Positions 32,501 to 44,848 of a stretch of 64,000 nucleotides of DNA are shown here, one piece after another. The DNA is from Limnomonas spitsbergensis (Eukaryota > Chlorophyta > Chlorophyceae > Chlamydomonadales). Made by a program: the position numbers and the translations under genes. Every line of letters starts with the position of its first letter. Within the stretch, counting starts at the first letter, position 1. The notes beneath the pieces were generated by a model that saw nothing but the letters and a program-made list of their open reading frames with translations, was not told the DNA's origin and made no database searches. The DNA is taken from NCBI GenBank assembly GCA_037349105.1, contig JAYJMM010000038.1, positions 4,314,501 to 4,378,500 of the forward strand. Direction: 5' to 3'.

Positions 32501-35500
32501 CCTCTCAAAAAGAATGGACACCTTGATCTTGGTTGCTTGTGAGGCTTGTCCTCTGACCCCACACCTGCAATTTGCCTTCATTAGCCTAGCTGCAAACCTG
32601 CCTGCATGCTTGCGCAAACTGCATTGGGCTGCCCCCCCCCCCCACCATGGCCGTCGTGTGCTCCCCTGCTTCAGGGGCTAGTAGCTGCAACCTCCTGCTT
32701 CAGGCAGCGCTGCATGCAGACCTCCCCGCTCTCCTCACTGCCTGCCTGAACCAGCAGCAGCAGCAGCAGCAGCAGGGCCAAGCAGGCGAGGGGGGCACAT
32801 CTGGGCCAGCAGCCTCACCCCCAGTGGGGCTCTCCCAGCCCCAGCTGGCTACCTTGCCAGCAGCAGGTGCGGCCCGTGCGCTGGCCCAGATCTGTGCATC
32901 ATGCCTGGTGGATACTCCCGCTACCGAGGCTCATGGCGAGGCCGCAGCATCTGTCCCTACGTGGCGTGAGGGCCTCCTGTCCTGCCTGGTATCGGAGCTG
33001 TGCTCCATGAGGCCTGTATACACGCAGAGGTGCCCGCTGCCCAGTGAGGCTACCTGGTCGCCTGCAGGTTGCCTGGGCCGCCCTCACGCTTGGACGGACA
33101 AGCTGGCCCACCTAGCGGCGGTCACGCCGGGTGTCCTGGCAGGGGAACCCCTGGCCACACTTTTAGGATGCCTCCTGCAGGTCTGCAAAGACATGGCAGC
33201 TGTGCCTGATGACTCAGCCCTAGCCCCTACATCAGCCCTAGCCCCTACATCAGCACTAGCCCCTGCATCAGCAGCAGGCTCCGTGCAAGGTCTGTGTCCG
33301 CCCAAGCTGGGAGAAGGCATCGGGGGTGATGGCAGCAAAGGAGGCAACCTGCTTGGCGGGTGGTGGCTAGAGGCGGTGGCAGGGATTCTGAGCAGCTTAG
33401 GAAGCAGCCAGGATGGCCGCGACATCCTCTCCGCATGCATCAGCAGCCCGGGTCAAGTAGCCAGCGGACCCCTCGCCAGGTCAGCATCCACGAGGGTCCC
33501 CCCTTGTGGTCCACCGGGTGGTATGGGACATCTCAATAGGTCTGCGACGACTAAGACTGCGTCTGACACCGCGACAAGGGCGGAGGGTGGTAGCCAACTG
33601 CTACTGGCATGCGCACTCGCCCTTATGGAGGCCCAGACAGCATGGGCACGGTTGGCGGATGATGGTCGTGGTGGCGCGCAGTCTCCACCACTGCTGCTGC
33701 TGTCCCCCAGCGCTTGGTCCTGCATCGAGACGTCTGCCCGTCTGTCCGGTTGCTCCCTGACCCAGGAGAGTGAAGGGGCAGTGCTGGCAGAGGCGGCATC
33801 AAGGCTGCTGAGGTGGGCCGGCCTGCCAGGAGGGAATGCAGGCGAGGCGGCTTCAGGGGGCGGCTCATCAGCGAGGGCCTGCGGGAACCCTTATAGCCCG
33901 ACAGCTGCATCGCCATCCTCTGCATTGGCAGATGCAACGGCTGATGTCCTCCTAGCATTGTGTGGCGGGCCCATGTCGGCACTGAAGGTGTGCTGCAGAC
34001 CGGCGGCGTTGCAGGCATGTGCAAAACGGGCCTGCCAGAGGTTGGCTAAGTTGGGCCTGCCAGGGCTGAGCCATGCACCGGGCGGCATGCATGCAGCTGG
34101 AGGTGATGGCGCCGCTGGAGGCACTGCAGCTGCTCCGGAACCAAAGAGTGTTCAGGCCTTCCAGGTGGCCAAGTCGGGGCTGGATGACGGTTCGCAGCTC
34201 CTGGCGTCTGTGTCGGTGTTGGCCTTGACCTCTGCTGGCCTAGACGCACTGCTTAGCCTAGGTAGGGCAGGGGTGCAACGCAGCAGCAGGTGGAGACCTA
34301 GAGCTGGAGGGGAGGGGGAGGAGTGGACGGGACGACAGGTGTGATCTGCTTGAAAGTGTGATGAGTGGTTAAGTGGGAATTGTATGAAAGGGAGTGCGCT
34401 GCCCCGGTTGGGCGACCCCTGAAATCCCTGAGCTTTGTTCATGAAATGTGCTGATCGTGCTGATCGTAATGACGGGGCCGGGTGGAGGGAAATGCGTTAT
34501 GTGTCATGCATACCAGATTCTTCACTAGCAAACCCAGGGACTCCGACCAGGGACCTGGGGGTGGGGCTGTCCCAGTGCTGGCCTGCCTGCCCCCTGCCTG
34601 CCTGCCCCCTGCCTGCCTGCCCCCTGCCTGCCTGCCTGCCCCCTGTCTACCTCCCCCCTGTCTACCTGCCCCCTGCCTGCCTCCCACCTGCCTACCTGCC
34701 CCCTGCCTGCCTGCCCCTTGCCTGCCTGCCCCCTGCCTACCTGCCCCCTGCCTACCTGCCCCCTGTCTACCTCCCCCCTGTCTACCTGCCCCCTGCCTGC
34801 CTCCCCCCTGCCTGCCTGCCCCTTGCCTGCCTCCCCCTTGCCTGCCTGCCCCCTGCCTACCTGCCCCCTGCCTGCCTCCCACCTGCCTGCCTCCCACCTG
34901 CCTGCCTGCCCTCTGCCTACCTGCCCTCTGCCTACCTGCCCCTTGCCTGCCTGCCCCCTGCCTGTCTGCCCCTTGCCTGCCTCCCCCTTGCCTGCCTGCC
35001 CCCTGTCTACCTGCCCCTTGCCTGCCTCCCCCCTGCCTGTCTGACCCTTGCCTGCCTCCCCCCTGCCTACCTGCCCCCTGTCTACCTGCCCCCTGTCTAC
35101 CTGCCCCAAGCCTACCTGCCCCATTCCTACCTGCCCCCTGCCTACCTGCCCCCTGCACCCCTGCCCCCTGCCTACCTGCCCCCTGCCTACCTGCCCCCTG
35201 CCTACCTGCCCCCTGCCTACCTGCTCCCTGCCTACCTGCCCCTTGCCTGCCTGCCCCCTGCCTGCCTGCCCCTTGCCTGCCTGCCCCCTGCCTACCTGCC
35301 CCCTGCCTGCCTGCCCTTGCTACCTGCCCCCTGCCTGCCTGCCCTTGCTACCTGCCCCCTGCCCCCCTGCCCCCTGCCTACCTGCCCCCTGCCTACCTGC
35401 CCCCTGCCTGCCTGCCCCTTGCCTGCCTGCCCCCTGCCTGCCTGCCCCTTGCCTACCTGCCCCCTGCCTACCTGCCCCCTACCTGCCTGCCTCCTGCCTA

Positions 35501-38500
35501 CCTGCCCCCTGCCTACCTGCCCTCTGCCTACCTGCTCCCTGCCTGCCTGCCCCTTGCCTGCCTGTCCCTTGCCTGCCTGCCCACTGCCTACCTGCCCCCT
35601 GCCTACCTGCCCTCTGCCTACCTGCCCCTTGTCTACCTGCCCCCTGTCTACCTCCCCCCTGCCTACCTGCCCCCTGCCTGCCTCCCCCCTGCCTGTCTGC
35701 CCCTTGCCTGCCTCCCCCCTGCCTACCTGCCCCCTGTCTACCTGCCCCCTGTCTACCTGCCACAAGCCTACCTGCCCCATTCCTACCTGCCCCCTGCCTA
35801 CCTGCCCCCTGCCCCCCTGCCCCCTGCCTACCTGCCCCCTGCCTACCTGCCCCCTGCCTACCTGCCCCCTGCCTGCCTGCCCCCTGCCTACCTGCTCCCT
35901 GCCTACCTGGCCCTTGCCTGCCTGCCCCCTGCCTGCCTGCCCCTGCCTGCCTGCCCCCTGCCTACCTGCCCCCTGCCTGCCTGCTCCCTGCTACCTGCCC
36001 CCTGCCCCCCTGCCCCCTGCCTGCCTGCCCACTGCCTACCTGCCCCCTGCCTACCTGCCCCCTGCCTACCTGCCCCCTGCCTGCCTGCCCCTTGCCTGCC
36101 TGCCCCCTGCCCCCCTGCCCCCTGCCTACCTGCCCCCTGCCTACCTGCCCCCTGCCTACCTGCCCCCTGCCTGCCTGCCCCCTGCCTACCTGCTCCCTGC
36201 CTACCTGCCCCTTGCCTGCCTGCCCCCTGCCTGCCTGCCCCTGCCTGCCTGCCCCCTGCCTGCCTGCCCCTTGCCTGCCTGCCCCCTGCCTGCCTGCCCC
36301 TTGCCTACCTGCCCCCTGCCTACCTGCCCCCTACCTGCCTGCCTCCTGCCTACCTGCCCCCTGCCTACCTGCCCTCTGCCTACCTGCCCCTTGCCTGCCT
36401 GCCCCTTGCCTGCCTGTCCCTTGCCTGCCTGCCCACTGCCTACCTGCCCTCTGCCTACCTGCCCTCTGCCTACCTGCCCCTTGCCTGCCTGCCCCCTGCC
36501 TGTCTGCCCCTTGCCTGCCTCCCCCTTGCCTGCCTGCCCCCTGTCTACCTGCCCCTTGCCTGCCTCCCCCCTGCCTGTCTGACCCTTGCCTGCCTCCCCC
36601 CTGCCTACCTGCCCCCTGTCTACCTGCCCCCTGTCTACCTGCCCCAAGCCTACCTGCCCCATTCCTACCTGCCCCCTGCCTACCTGCCCCCTGCACCCCT
36701 GCCCCCTGCCTACCTGCCCCCTGCCTACCTGCCCCCTGCCTACCTGCCCCCTGCCTACCTGCTCCCTGCCTACCTGCCCCTTGCCTGCCTGCCCCCTGCC
36801 TGCCTGCCCCTTGCCTGCCTGCCCCCTGCCTACCTGCCCCCTGCCTGCCTGCCCTTGCTACCTGCCCCCTGCCTGCCTGCCCTTGCTACCTGCCCCCTGC
36901 CCCCCTGCCCCCTGCCTACCTGCCCCCTGCCTACCTGCCCCCTGCCTGCCTGCCCCTTGCCTGCCTGCCCCCTGCCTGCCTGCCCCTTGCCTACCTGCCC
37001 CCTGCCTACCTGCCCCCTACCTGCCTGCCTCCTGCCTACCTGCCCCCTGCCTACCTGCCCTCTGCCTACCTGCTCCCTGCCTGCCTGCCCCTTGCCTGCC
37101 TGTCCCTTGCCTGCCTGCCCACTGCCTACCTGCCCCCTGCCTACCTGCCCTCTGCCTACCTGCCCCTTGTCTACCTGCCCCCTGTCTACCTCCCCCCTGC
37201 CTACCTGCCCCCTGCCTGCCTCCCCCCTGCCTGTCTGCCCCTTGCCTGCCTCCCCCCTGCCTACCTGCCCCCTGTCTACCTGCCCCCTGTCTACCTGCCA
37301 CAAGCCTACCTGCCCCATTCCTACCTGCCCCCTGCCTACCTGCCCCCTGCCCCCCTGCCCCCTGCCTACCTGCCCCCTGCCTACCTGCCCCCTGCCTACC
37401 TGCCCCCTGCCTGCCTGCCCCCTGCCTACCTGCTCCCTGCCTACCTGGCCCTTGCCTGCCTGCCCCCTGCCTGCCTGCCCCTGCCTGCCTGCCCCCTGCC
37501 TACCTGCCCCCTGCCTGCCTGCTCCCTGCTACCTGCCCCCTGCCCCCCTGCCCCCTGCCTGCCTGCCCACTGCCTACCTGCCCCCTGCCTACCTGCCCCC
37601 TGCCTACCTGCCCCCTGCCTGCCTGCCCCTTGCCTGCCTGCCCCCTGCCCCCCTGCCCCCTGCCTACCTGCCCCCTGCCTACCTGCCCCCTGCCTACCTG
37701 CCCCCTGCCTGCCTGCCCCCTGCCTACCTGCTCCCTGCCTACCTGCCCCTTGCCTGCCTGCCCCCTGCCTGCCTGCCCCTGCCTGCCTGCCCCCTGCCTG
37801 CCTGCCCCTTGCCTGCCTGCCCCCTGCCTGCCTGCCCCTTGCCTACCTGCCCCCTGCCTACCTGCCCCCTACCTGCCTGCCTCCTGCCTACCTGCCCCCT
37901 GCCTACCTGCCCTCTGCCTACCTGCCCCTTGCCTGCCTGCCCCTTGCCTGCCTGTCCCTTGCCTGCCTGCCCACTGCCTACCTGCCCCCTGCCTACCTGC
38001 CCTCTGCCTACCTGCCCCTTGTCTACCTGCCCCCTGTCTACCTCCCCCCTGCCTACCTGCCCCCTGCCTGCCTCCCCCCTGCCTGTCTGCCCCTTGCCTG
38101 CCTCCCCCCTGCCTACCTGCCCCCTGTCTACCTGCCCCCTGTCTACCTGCCACAAGCCTACCTGCCCCATTCCTACCTGCCCCCTGCCTACCTGCCCCCT
38201 GCCCCCCTGCCCCCTGCCTACCTGCCCCCTGCCCCCCTGCCCCCTGCCTACCTGCCCCCTGCCTGCCTGCCCCCTGCCTACCTGCTCCCTGCCTACCTGC
38301 CCCTTGCCTGCCTGCCCCCTGCCTGCCTGCCCCTGCCTGCCTGCCCCCTGCCTACCTGCCCCCTGCCTACCTGCCCCCTGCTACCTGCCCCCTGCCCCCC
38401 TGCCCCCTGCCTACCTGCCCCCTGCCTACCTGCCCCCTGCCTGTCTGCCCCTTGCCTGCCTGCCCCCTGCCTGCCTGCCCCCTGCCTGCCTGCCCCCTGC

Positions 38501-41500
38501 CTACCTGCCTCCTACCTGCCTGCCCCCTGCCTACCTGCCCCCTGCCTACCTGCCCCCTACCTGCCTGCCCCCTGCCTACCTGCCCCCTGCCTACCTGCCC
38601 CCTACCTGCCTGCCCCCTGCCTACCTGCCCCCTGCCTGCCTGCCCCTTGCCTACCTGCCCCTTGCCTGCCTGCCCCTTGCCTGCCTGCCCCTTGCCTGCC
38701 TGCCCACTGCCTACCTGCCCCCTCCATGTGCCTGTCACTTGTTTATTCCTGGCATTGTTTGCCGTCAGGCCCCACTCCCTCTTCATAATTCAGTGCTCCC
38801 CTGCTCCCCTGCCTTGTGCCTGCTCACCTGGCGATGGCTTCCACCCCCTCCTTTCTGCTTGCCCTGAAAGTGCAGGCCTGCCCGGGATCCTCCAGTCCTG
38901 GCTGGAGGAGGTGGCGGAGTGCCCAGACCTGGCCATGGCCCTGCACCTGCCTCCAACGGACTGCCCAGCGCTGGCGCCTCTGGTGGCCTGTCAGAACGCA
39001 TTGTGCTGGTTCCGCATGGTGCCCAGCTTGGCAGTCAATCCGCAAGGGAGGCAGCTGCTCAAGGTATGAACACCCTGTCAGCATGTGGTATGAAGGTGTG
39101 AATGGAGGCATGCCGCCTGATGTAGGGAGCTAGTTCTGACAAATATCATGGACCTCTCAAATGGAAGAGAAAACCTTAGATCTAGTGAGCCATTCAGGTC
39201 AATGCGGCGAAGCATATTTTTTGCTAGTGCTTGTTATTACAATTCCTCTAACAACTCTCAACCTTAAATGACATTTTGATCCATGTCCTCCCTCTCAAGC
39301 ACATGGTGCCAGGTGTAGGTTAAGGATGTGATTGCATTATGAGGATCTGCTCATTCATGAGTTAAAGCTCCTCCTCCTCCGTCCCCTCCTCCTTTCTGCC
39401 CCCTAGTTGCTGGTGACCTGGATGGACCACAGCCAAGTAACTCTGCCTGCAGAGCCCACGACCACACAGATACGCTTCCATTCGGATCTAGATCTTGACG
39501 TCGATGAGCCTACAGCCAGTGCGTCCGCAGCTGCCCCTGTCCTGGTGGCATTGGGCAGTGATCGACCGCCGCTGGAATCAGTCCACCTATCGCTGAGGTG
39601 TCTGATGCTACTCAGTCAAGACGCAGAGACCCTGATGGACCTGGACAGGTGAGGGGGGGCATAGGGGCGGAGGGCATGTCCTCATGGCGTCTTAACAGGA
39701 AAGCTGCTGGTCTGCTAGTTTGTCTCCACCTGAGCATGAGGAACCTTTTAGTGGCCCTTAGGAGCCATGCAACGATGAAACCATCCGGAATTCCGTTCCT
39801 AGGATGTGCATGGCCCCTGAAGCAGCAGTAGCAAGTAGCAGTAGGAGTCATGTGAATACCGCATGTGTCTCTCAAGCACTCTCCCATTGATTTTGTCTGG
39901 TCCCGATCGATTTGCTCTCGACTGGTCTTGTTGACTGCCAATCCTGTTGTGATACGGCTCCTGCTGCAGGAATACTAACATGCGCTGGTACCTCAACCAG
40001 CTTCTGTTTAGCTCTCCGTTGGACCTGACCCAAGCGGGGGCCGGAATCCAAGCTGTGGAGGTCCCTCAAAGCAGGCCAGAGCAGCAGCCAGCAGGTGCAG
40101 CAGCAGCATCGCAAGCAGGGGGTTCAGCTCCAGCCCAGCCTGGTCTCAAAGGCAGGGTGCCCTGGGACTGCACCCTGGGCGTGGAGTCGTTGCCTGTGCG
40201 CTACATATTGGCCCGGCTGGCGCAGCTGGATGCTGGCAGGGAAGCAGGCAGAAGCGGCGAGGGGAGTGGGCGGTCACGCCAGCATGAGTCTCCTCAGCAG
40301 CAGCTGTTGACGGCAGGCACGAGCTCCGTCAGCGTTCCACACCAGCCCCTGCTTAAGGTCAGGCCCTACTGATGGGGTTCAGGAGGCGCAGTGTAGACTT
40401 TGTTGGTTCAGGCAAGGAGGACCTTCAACTCACAGCTGTTTAGGCCCCTGTCCTTGTGGGGCCTGCATGCTCCTGGCATCAGACCAGTCTAAGCTTCCCC
40501 TTTGCTCCCCACCTACCCCCTCGTCCTTGCCCAGGGATTGTTGCCCAATGACCTGAACGGGGCAAGGTGCCAGGGATGGCAAATATTCTTCATGTGATGC
40601 TCACTTCATAGCCTTGAAAGCAGCAGTCACATTTTGACTCCCCATCTCCCACGGGATGGTCTTGTTCCTGAAACGTCTGGTGTGGTATGTTGAGACCTGA
40701 AAGCGTGCACTCATGATCTGATCTGGTTCAGGAGTTGTCAGGATCCAAGCCCAGCCTGGGGCACAGGTCCGGTGTCGGGCCTTCCGGCCCGCCATCTGCC
40801 CGCGTGACCTCAGCTGAAGAGGCAGGTCAGCTTGCGCGCATTGTGCGTGACGACCCTGGCATGGGGGATCCCCGGGCCTGGCTCCAGGCGGTGAGGGCGG
40901 CACTGACGGCAGATATCCAGCTGCTGCCGGACCTGCCTGCGGGCGTCTTGTTGCTGCTGTTGCAGAGGCTATCGATGGTGGCCCTGCAGGTAGGCTGGTG
41001 ACCAGGGTGGGTGGGTGGAGGGTCTGGCGGATGGCTGGATGAAGGAGGGTAGGCAGGGGGAAGAGGAATGGGTGTTCGGGACAAAATCACCGCAGGAAAG
41101 ATCTGCACAGTCCCGAGCACCGAACCATGTTGGCCCCCCCAAACCGCTAATATGAGCTCAGGCCCCTGAGTTACTCTCAGGCAGAGAGTTCCAACACCAA
41201 GTGGACCCAAACTCCGGGAGTCGTTTGTGGAGTTATCCTCGACAGCCTGTCCACCATGATCAAGCCAGCGCCCTCTTTCAGCCCCCCTAGGCCAGGCCAC
41301 AGTTAGGGCCTGGCGCCATGCACAAGGCTCATGCCCTCCTTGCCACCAGCGGACCCTCTGCTTCCTCATCCTGATTGGATGTTAGTGGAGGCAAGCCCCC
41401 CAGGTTCACAATTTGTCCATACTTGACTTGCTGTTGTGGCTAGATGTACAGACGCTGCTGGGCCATTCCCTTATGCCCTTATGCCGTCCTATTCTTTGAT

Positions 41501-44441
41501 TCCCTCCTGCCGGCGTGCCCCCTTGTCCCCCTCCCTGTCCCCAGCAATACATCCCCCCTCTTTTCATGCCCACCTCCTCCTGTTCTCCACCTCTCCCTGA
41601 TCTAAAAGGCCCCGGCCAAGCAGCTGCAAGGCGCTGCAGAGGCGGTGTGGGCGCCCAGCTGCCTGGCAGATCCAAGAATTAGGGTGCAGCTGCCCGCATC
41701 GCTTGGTGAGACATGCAGTTGCTAGATTGCAGCTATCCAGATAGCAGGGTAGGCCTACACAGATTTGCTGCAGGCAATGCAGAAAATCAAGTTTCTGGAT
41801 GTACGGAATCTGGAATACCGGTAGTCCATACCGGTAGTCCATACTGGTATACCTTTTCATCAGTAGCCATAACTTGTTGGAAAATGATCCTAAACCACGA
41901 CCTTCGCGCGAGCAGTGGCCAGCCTATAGTGTTTTTATTGGCAAGAAAATTGAAGCATCGTTTGGCGCTTACAATTGTGAGTTTATTGTATTTTGGTGCT
42001 TCCCAGCTGTGAACTAGCAGATGGTCTACCTTATGCTTTCCCTCATGAGGGAGATGCAGTTCGGCCTGCACCCCCCCCTATCACTTGGTCTCGTCCCCCC
42101 TTTCCCCCTGACAGTTTTTCCCCCTCCACTCCCCTTACATTCCACCCCTTAGGTCACGAAGCAGTGCCCGCGGGTCCTCTGGGCCTTAGTGCCGCCTGCC
42201 TGGGTCTGGCCCTCAGCATCCATCCAGATCAGAGCCTGCCTGGATTTAGCCTCGACCTGGCCCTGGCCGCACCCTCGGAGGTCTCACCGCCTGGAACATC
42301 ACGCACGGGTGAGGGCGGCGACGAGGAAGCGCTGATACCCTTCAAACGGGCATGGACCTACACCTCGGAGCTGGGCCTGCCGCCACCGGGACACTTGGCA
42401 AAAGGTGTGACGATCCAGGAGTGGGCCATGGCGCATGCTAGACTGTGCGGCGTGGTGGCTGCTAGCGGCCTCTGGGCGTCGGGGTCTGGAATCCGCGCAG
42501 AAGGTCACCGGACAGCTTCAGGGGACAACGGTGTTTTGCCTAGCGGCAACTGCGACTGGTTCCTGCTGTGGGTGGCGAGTGTGACCAACAGCCGCCCTGC
42601 AGCCGCTCTCGGCCTGCTAACGGCACTCACAAAGTAAGAGGATGGCAGGTATCGAGCATCTTTGGCTTCCCTTCCACCTGCCCTCATAACTGGATTTTTG
42701 TTGCCTTGAGCGTCAACACTTTGAACCTGCTATTAATTAGGCTGCCCTACTTACGGAGGTCTCTGCAGAGTCGTTCTGCTTGACTCATTGCGGCCCAGGT
42801 CTTCTCTTCTTAAACCATGGGCATACCTGACCGCATGATTCGCATGCACTACTGGGAGCCACCCGCCATGACCTGGATTTTTGAGGTCTGCATTGGAAGC
42901 CGAACTTCTCTAATGTTTACAGGTCACCTGCCAGCTTGTATTGGTGGCCTGCCTACGGTGCCTTAAGAAAAGGAGATGTCCCTCGTCTGGTTCTGAGCGG
43001 CTGTCTGCAGCTGCTGCTGTCCCGTGAGGAGCCGGCGACCTGGGGGGCCTGCCAGGCTGCGGGATTCCACCCCGCCCACCTGGCTGGCCGGTGGCTGCAT
43101 GCCTGCTTCTTTGGCTTTATTCCAGGTGGGCAAGCAGGATGGCATGAACATGAAAGCTTCTTGACAGTAGGGGTACGTGGTCGCGAGGGAATCAGAAGTC
43201 AAGGTAAGCTGAACCTATGAAAGGAATACAACAAAGGCCGGGACATGCTGCTGGGGGCTTCCATTCATGATGAGTGGGATGACATTCTGTGTGGACTGAG
43301 TGCTTCAAGGCAAAGAGCCATGTCTTGTTAATGCTTGACCCCTGGCAGTATGCGTTACTAGTGCACATAAGTGTCAGTTGAATTGGGCTTAACCAAGAGG
43401 TGCATCATGTAATCCATGATGGGTTCAATTTGATATAGCGTCCGGTTTATTGAATGTTTGAATGTTCTAGTGGATGTTTATGCTGCACCGTCCATGCTGC
43501 ACCCTCCATGCTGCACCCTCTGTGCTGCTCCCTCCATGCTGCATCCTCCATGCTGCACCCTCCATGCTGCACCCTGATGTGGGTTCGAATCCCACTGGAG
43601 CTACCTGAGTGACTGGTAAAACCTCTCGGCGATATGTGTGCGTTCTACGTACGCGCCATAGCCAGTCATGAGGGAAATCGCAAAGTAAAAGAGGTACCGA
43701 CGAGTGACTGATCCACAGTTACTATGACTTGGGGGAGGGTGCGCGTATCCCGTACGGGCAGGTTTACCTACGGGTCGCCTATACCTAGGGATCCGTCAAA
43801 TTCACGAACGATTGGAAACGACACGTAGTTCTTACTTTTACTTGCTGCACCCTCCATGCTGCACCCTCCATGCTGCAGCTGCCGAAGCGTCCAAGGCATT
43901 GGCGTTGGCGTTGGTACATGGCCCAGACTACTTGGTTTACATGTGAGGGACTTGTTTAGCGTCTGCGTGATCTGATACATGGCTTTACAGTGCGGCCGGA
44001 ACTATTTGTTACATTTGAATCTAGAGAGGTGGTGAGTTCATGACGTGATGCATCACTGACATCTCACATTCATGGTGTCTGGTACTCAATGTAGTGCATA
44101 CCTGCCCTTTGCATGAAGTAGGGTCGCTCGCATGTACATCGTGATGCAGTAGCATCACCCTTTGCCAAGATGTCCTCCGGAAGAAATATTCGCCTTTTGC
44201 CTGGGCACAATTTGTAAGAGGGAGATGCGTCAATCACTTTCCCCTGCAACATGAATGCAGGTGCATGGCCTTGATGAAGCATGTGGAGGCCGAGGCAACC
44301 AAGCACCACACGTTGTTTGGCTTGATGGGACAAAGTCTGCACACCAGGCTATTTCCAGACTTCTGTGTGGCTTCATGTATGGAGTACATAGAAGGGCTTG
44401 AGAAAAAGTACCGAGCATTATTGATGCCACTCATGTTTTGA
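29558..44441 (+). CDS. TBC1D32: TBC1D32/BROMI (broad-minded) orthologue, 14 exons, 1768 aa
   Basis: Exons: 29558-29782, 30020-30271, 30757-31044, 31518-32370, 32675-34261, 38876-39063, 39407-39648, 39970-40357, 40732-40989, 41609-41705, 42153-42633, 42923-43125, 43879-43942, 44261-44441. The phases close to 5307 nt. ATG 29558 (AAACATG) follows in-frame TGA at 29552. The C-terminal end RWLHACFFGFIP, HGPDYLVYM, CMALMKHVE and CMEYIEGLEKKYRALLM matches the divergent TBC domain and extreme C-terminus of animal BROMI as I remember them. The N-terminal part has HYRDIMESKLLALVDLL and REGRLSALKKL...CWQRLFDALAKCLV, matching the armadillo-like region in order. In vertebrates BROMI partners CDK20/CCRK in cilium assembly; a flagellar role here is inference. 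The protein is longer than human BROMI (about 1257 aa) because of low-complexity inserts, including Gln8 and a tripled SALAPT in exon 5. Introns not listed separately hold nothing recognised. Confidence 0.82.
32753..32777 (+). repeat. Coding CAG triplet run (Gln8) in BROMI exon 5
   Basis: Eight CAG codons give a polyglutamine run near the start of exon 5, inside a low-complexity Gly/Ser/Ala/Pro region absent from animal BROMI. It is probably length-polymorphic. Confidence 0.85.
34575..38727. repeat. 4.15-kb 15-bp minisatellite in BROMI intron 5
   Basis: Several hundred units of the CCCCCTGCCTACCTG / CCCCTTGCCTGCCTG type. Landmark variants show large internal duplications: CCATTCCTACC at 35121 and 36659, and CACAAGCC at 35761 and 37299, are both 1538 bp apart, with a further CACAAGCC at 38151 (852 bp on). 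Since 15 is a multiple of three and the unit lacks stops, frames stay open for over a thousand codons on the + strand. None of this is coding. The intron is bounded by CTAG|GTAGGG (34262) and GTGCAG (38875), both phase 1. Confidence 0.95.
43485..43878. repeat. CATGCTGCACCCTC array ending in the BROMI exon 13 acceptor
   Basis: A 14-bp unit repeated about seven times at 43485-43575 resumes at 43846-43878 after an inserted element. The final unit is CATGCTGCAG, the acceptor of exon 13; the other units have CTGCAC there. Confidence 0.85.
43576..43845 (+). mobile_element. Probable tRNA-derived SINE inserted in the CTGCACCCTC array
   Basis: Non-repetitive sequence of about 270 bp interrupts the 14-bp array, with TGCTGCACCCT on both sides. 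It begins with a perfect RNA polymerase III B box, GGTTCGAATCC (43582-43592), within a GTGGGTTCGAATCCCAC hairpin like a tRNA T arm, and ends in a short T/AC-rich tail (CTTACTTTTACT). No A box is seen upstream, so the copy looks 5'-truncated. Family unknown. Confidence 0.55.
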
Positions 44442-44680
44442 TGTTTTAATGTGGCCTCATCCTTTTGAAGTGAAATCAGGGCATCAGGGATATGGGAAAA
44501 TGGGTAATGGGGGCATGAATTTGTAGTTTGTTAAGAAACCGACCTCATTTTTTGTATTATCTTCTACTTCCAGATACAAGTTGTTAGTGGGCAAACAATC
44601 TGTGTCGGCCCCCATTCAATTTTGAGTCCCTGAGAACCATGCATGTTCCAGATATATATCCTCTAGGTCATTTACTACCA
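44442..44680. other. BROMI 3' flank
   Basis: Presumed 3' UTR, A/T-richer than the coding exons. No clear poly(A) signal and no further exon are seen. Confidence 0.5.
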
Positions 44681-44682
44681 TA

Positions 44683-44848
44683 GTCACGGACGTGTTTCGT
44701 TGTTTTCGAATTTCGATGTTGCTTAACAAGTCGCTGTTTTGGCGATTTTTGATTCGTTGCCCCGTGAAAAATTCCAGTCAAAAACATTTTCACAGTCGAT
44801 TTCGTTGCTCCCTGAAGAAAGATCAAAACAACGAAATACGTCCGTGAC
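44683..44848. mobile_element. 166-bp MITE with 24-bp terminal inverted repeats and TA target duplication
   Basis: The left end GTCACGGACGTGTTTCGTTG continues TTTT, and the right end is its reverse complement with a single mismatch over 24 bp (44683-44706 versus 44825-44848). TA flanks both sides (44681-44682 and 44849-44850), the target-site signature of Tc1/mariner-class elements. The interior is A/T-rich and non-coding, so the element is non-autonomous. The near-perfect inverted repeats suggest a recent insertion. Confidence 0.85.

Noticed and set aside
32371..32681. Continuation of BROMI exon 4 to the stop at 32679
   Set aside because: A donor at 32371 (GTGAGT) and an acceptor at 32674 (CTTCAG), both phase 1, move into the long open frame of exon 5. 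The skipped stretch is intron-like.
34482..38867. Giant + strand open frame (about 1461 codons) of Cys/Pro/Leu-rich repeats
   Set aside because: It is the 15-bp minisatellite read in frame inside BROMI intron 5. Clean phase-1 splice sites at 34261/34262 and 38875/38876 join the real exons across it.
41815..41850. Short ACCGGTAGTCCAT tandem/palindromic repeat in BROMI intron 10
   Set aside because: Only two and a half copies and no flanking element ends; too little to call a feature.
43576..43605. tRNA gene suggested by GGTTCGAATCC
   Set aside because: Only the T arm and part of an acceptor-like sequence exist. Upstream is minisatellite with no D arm or anticodon arm, so a tRNA-derived SINE is the better reading.
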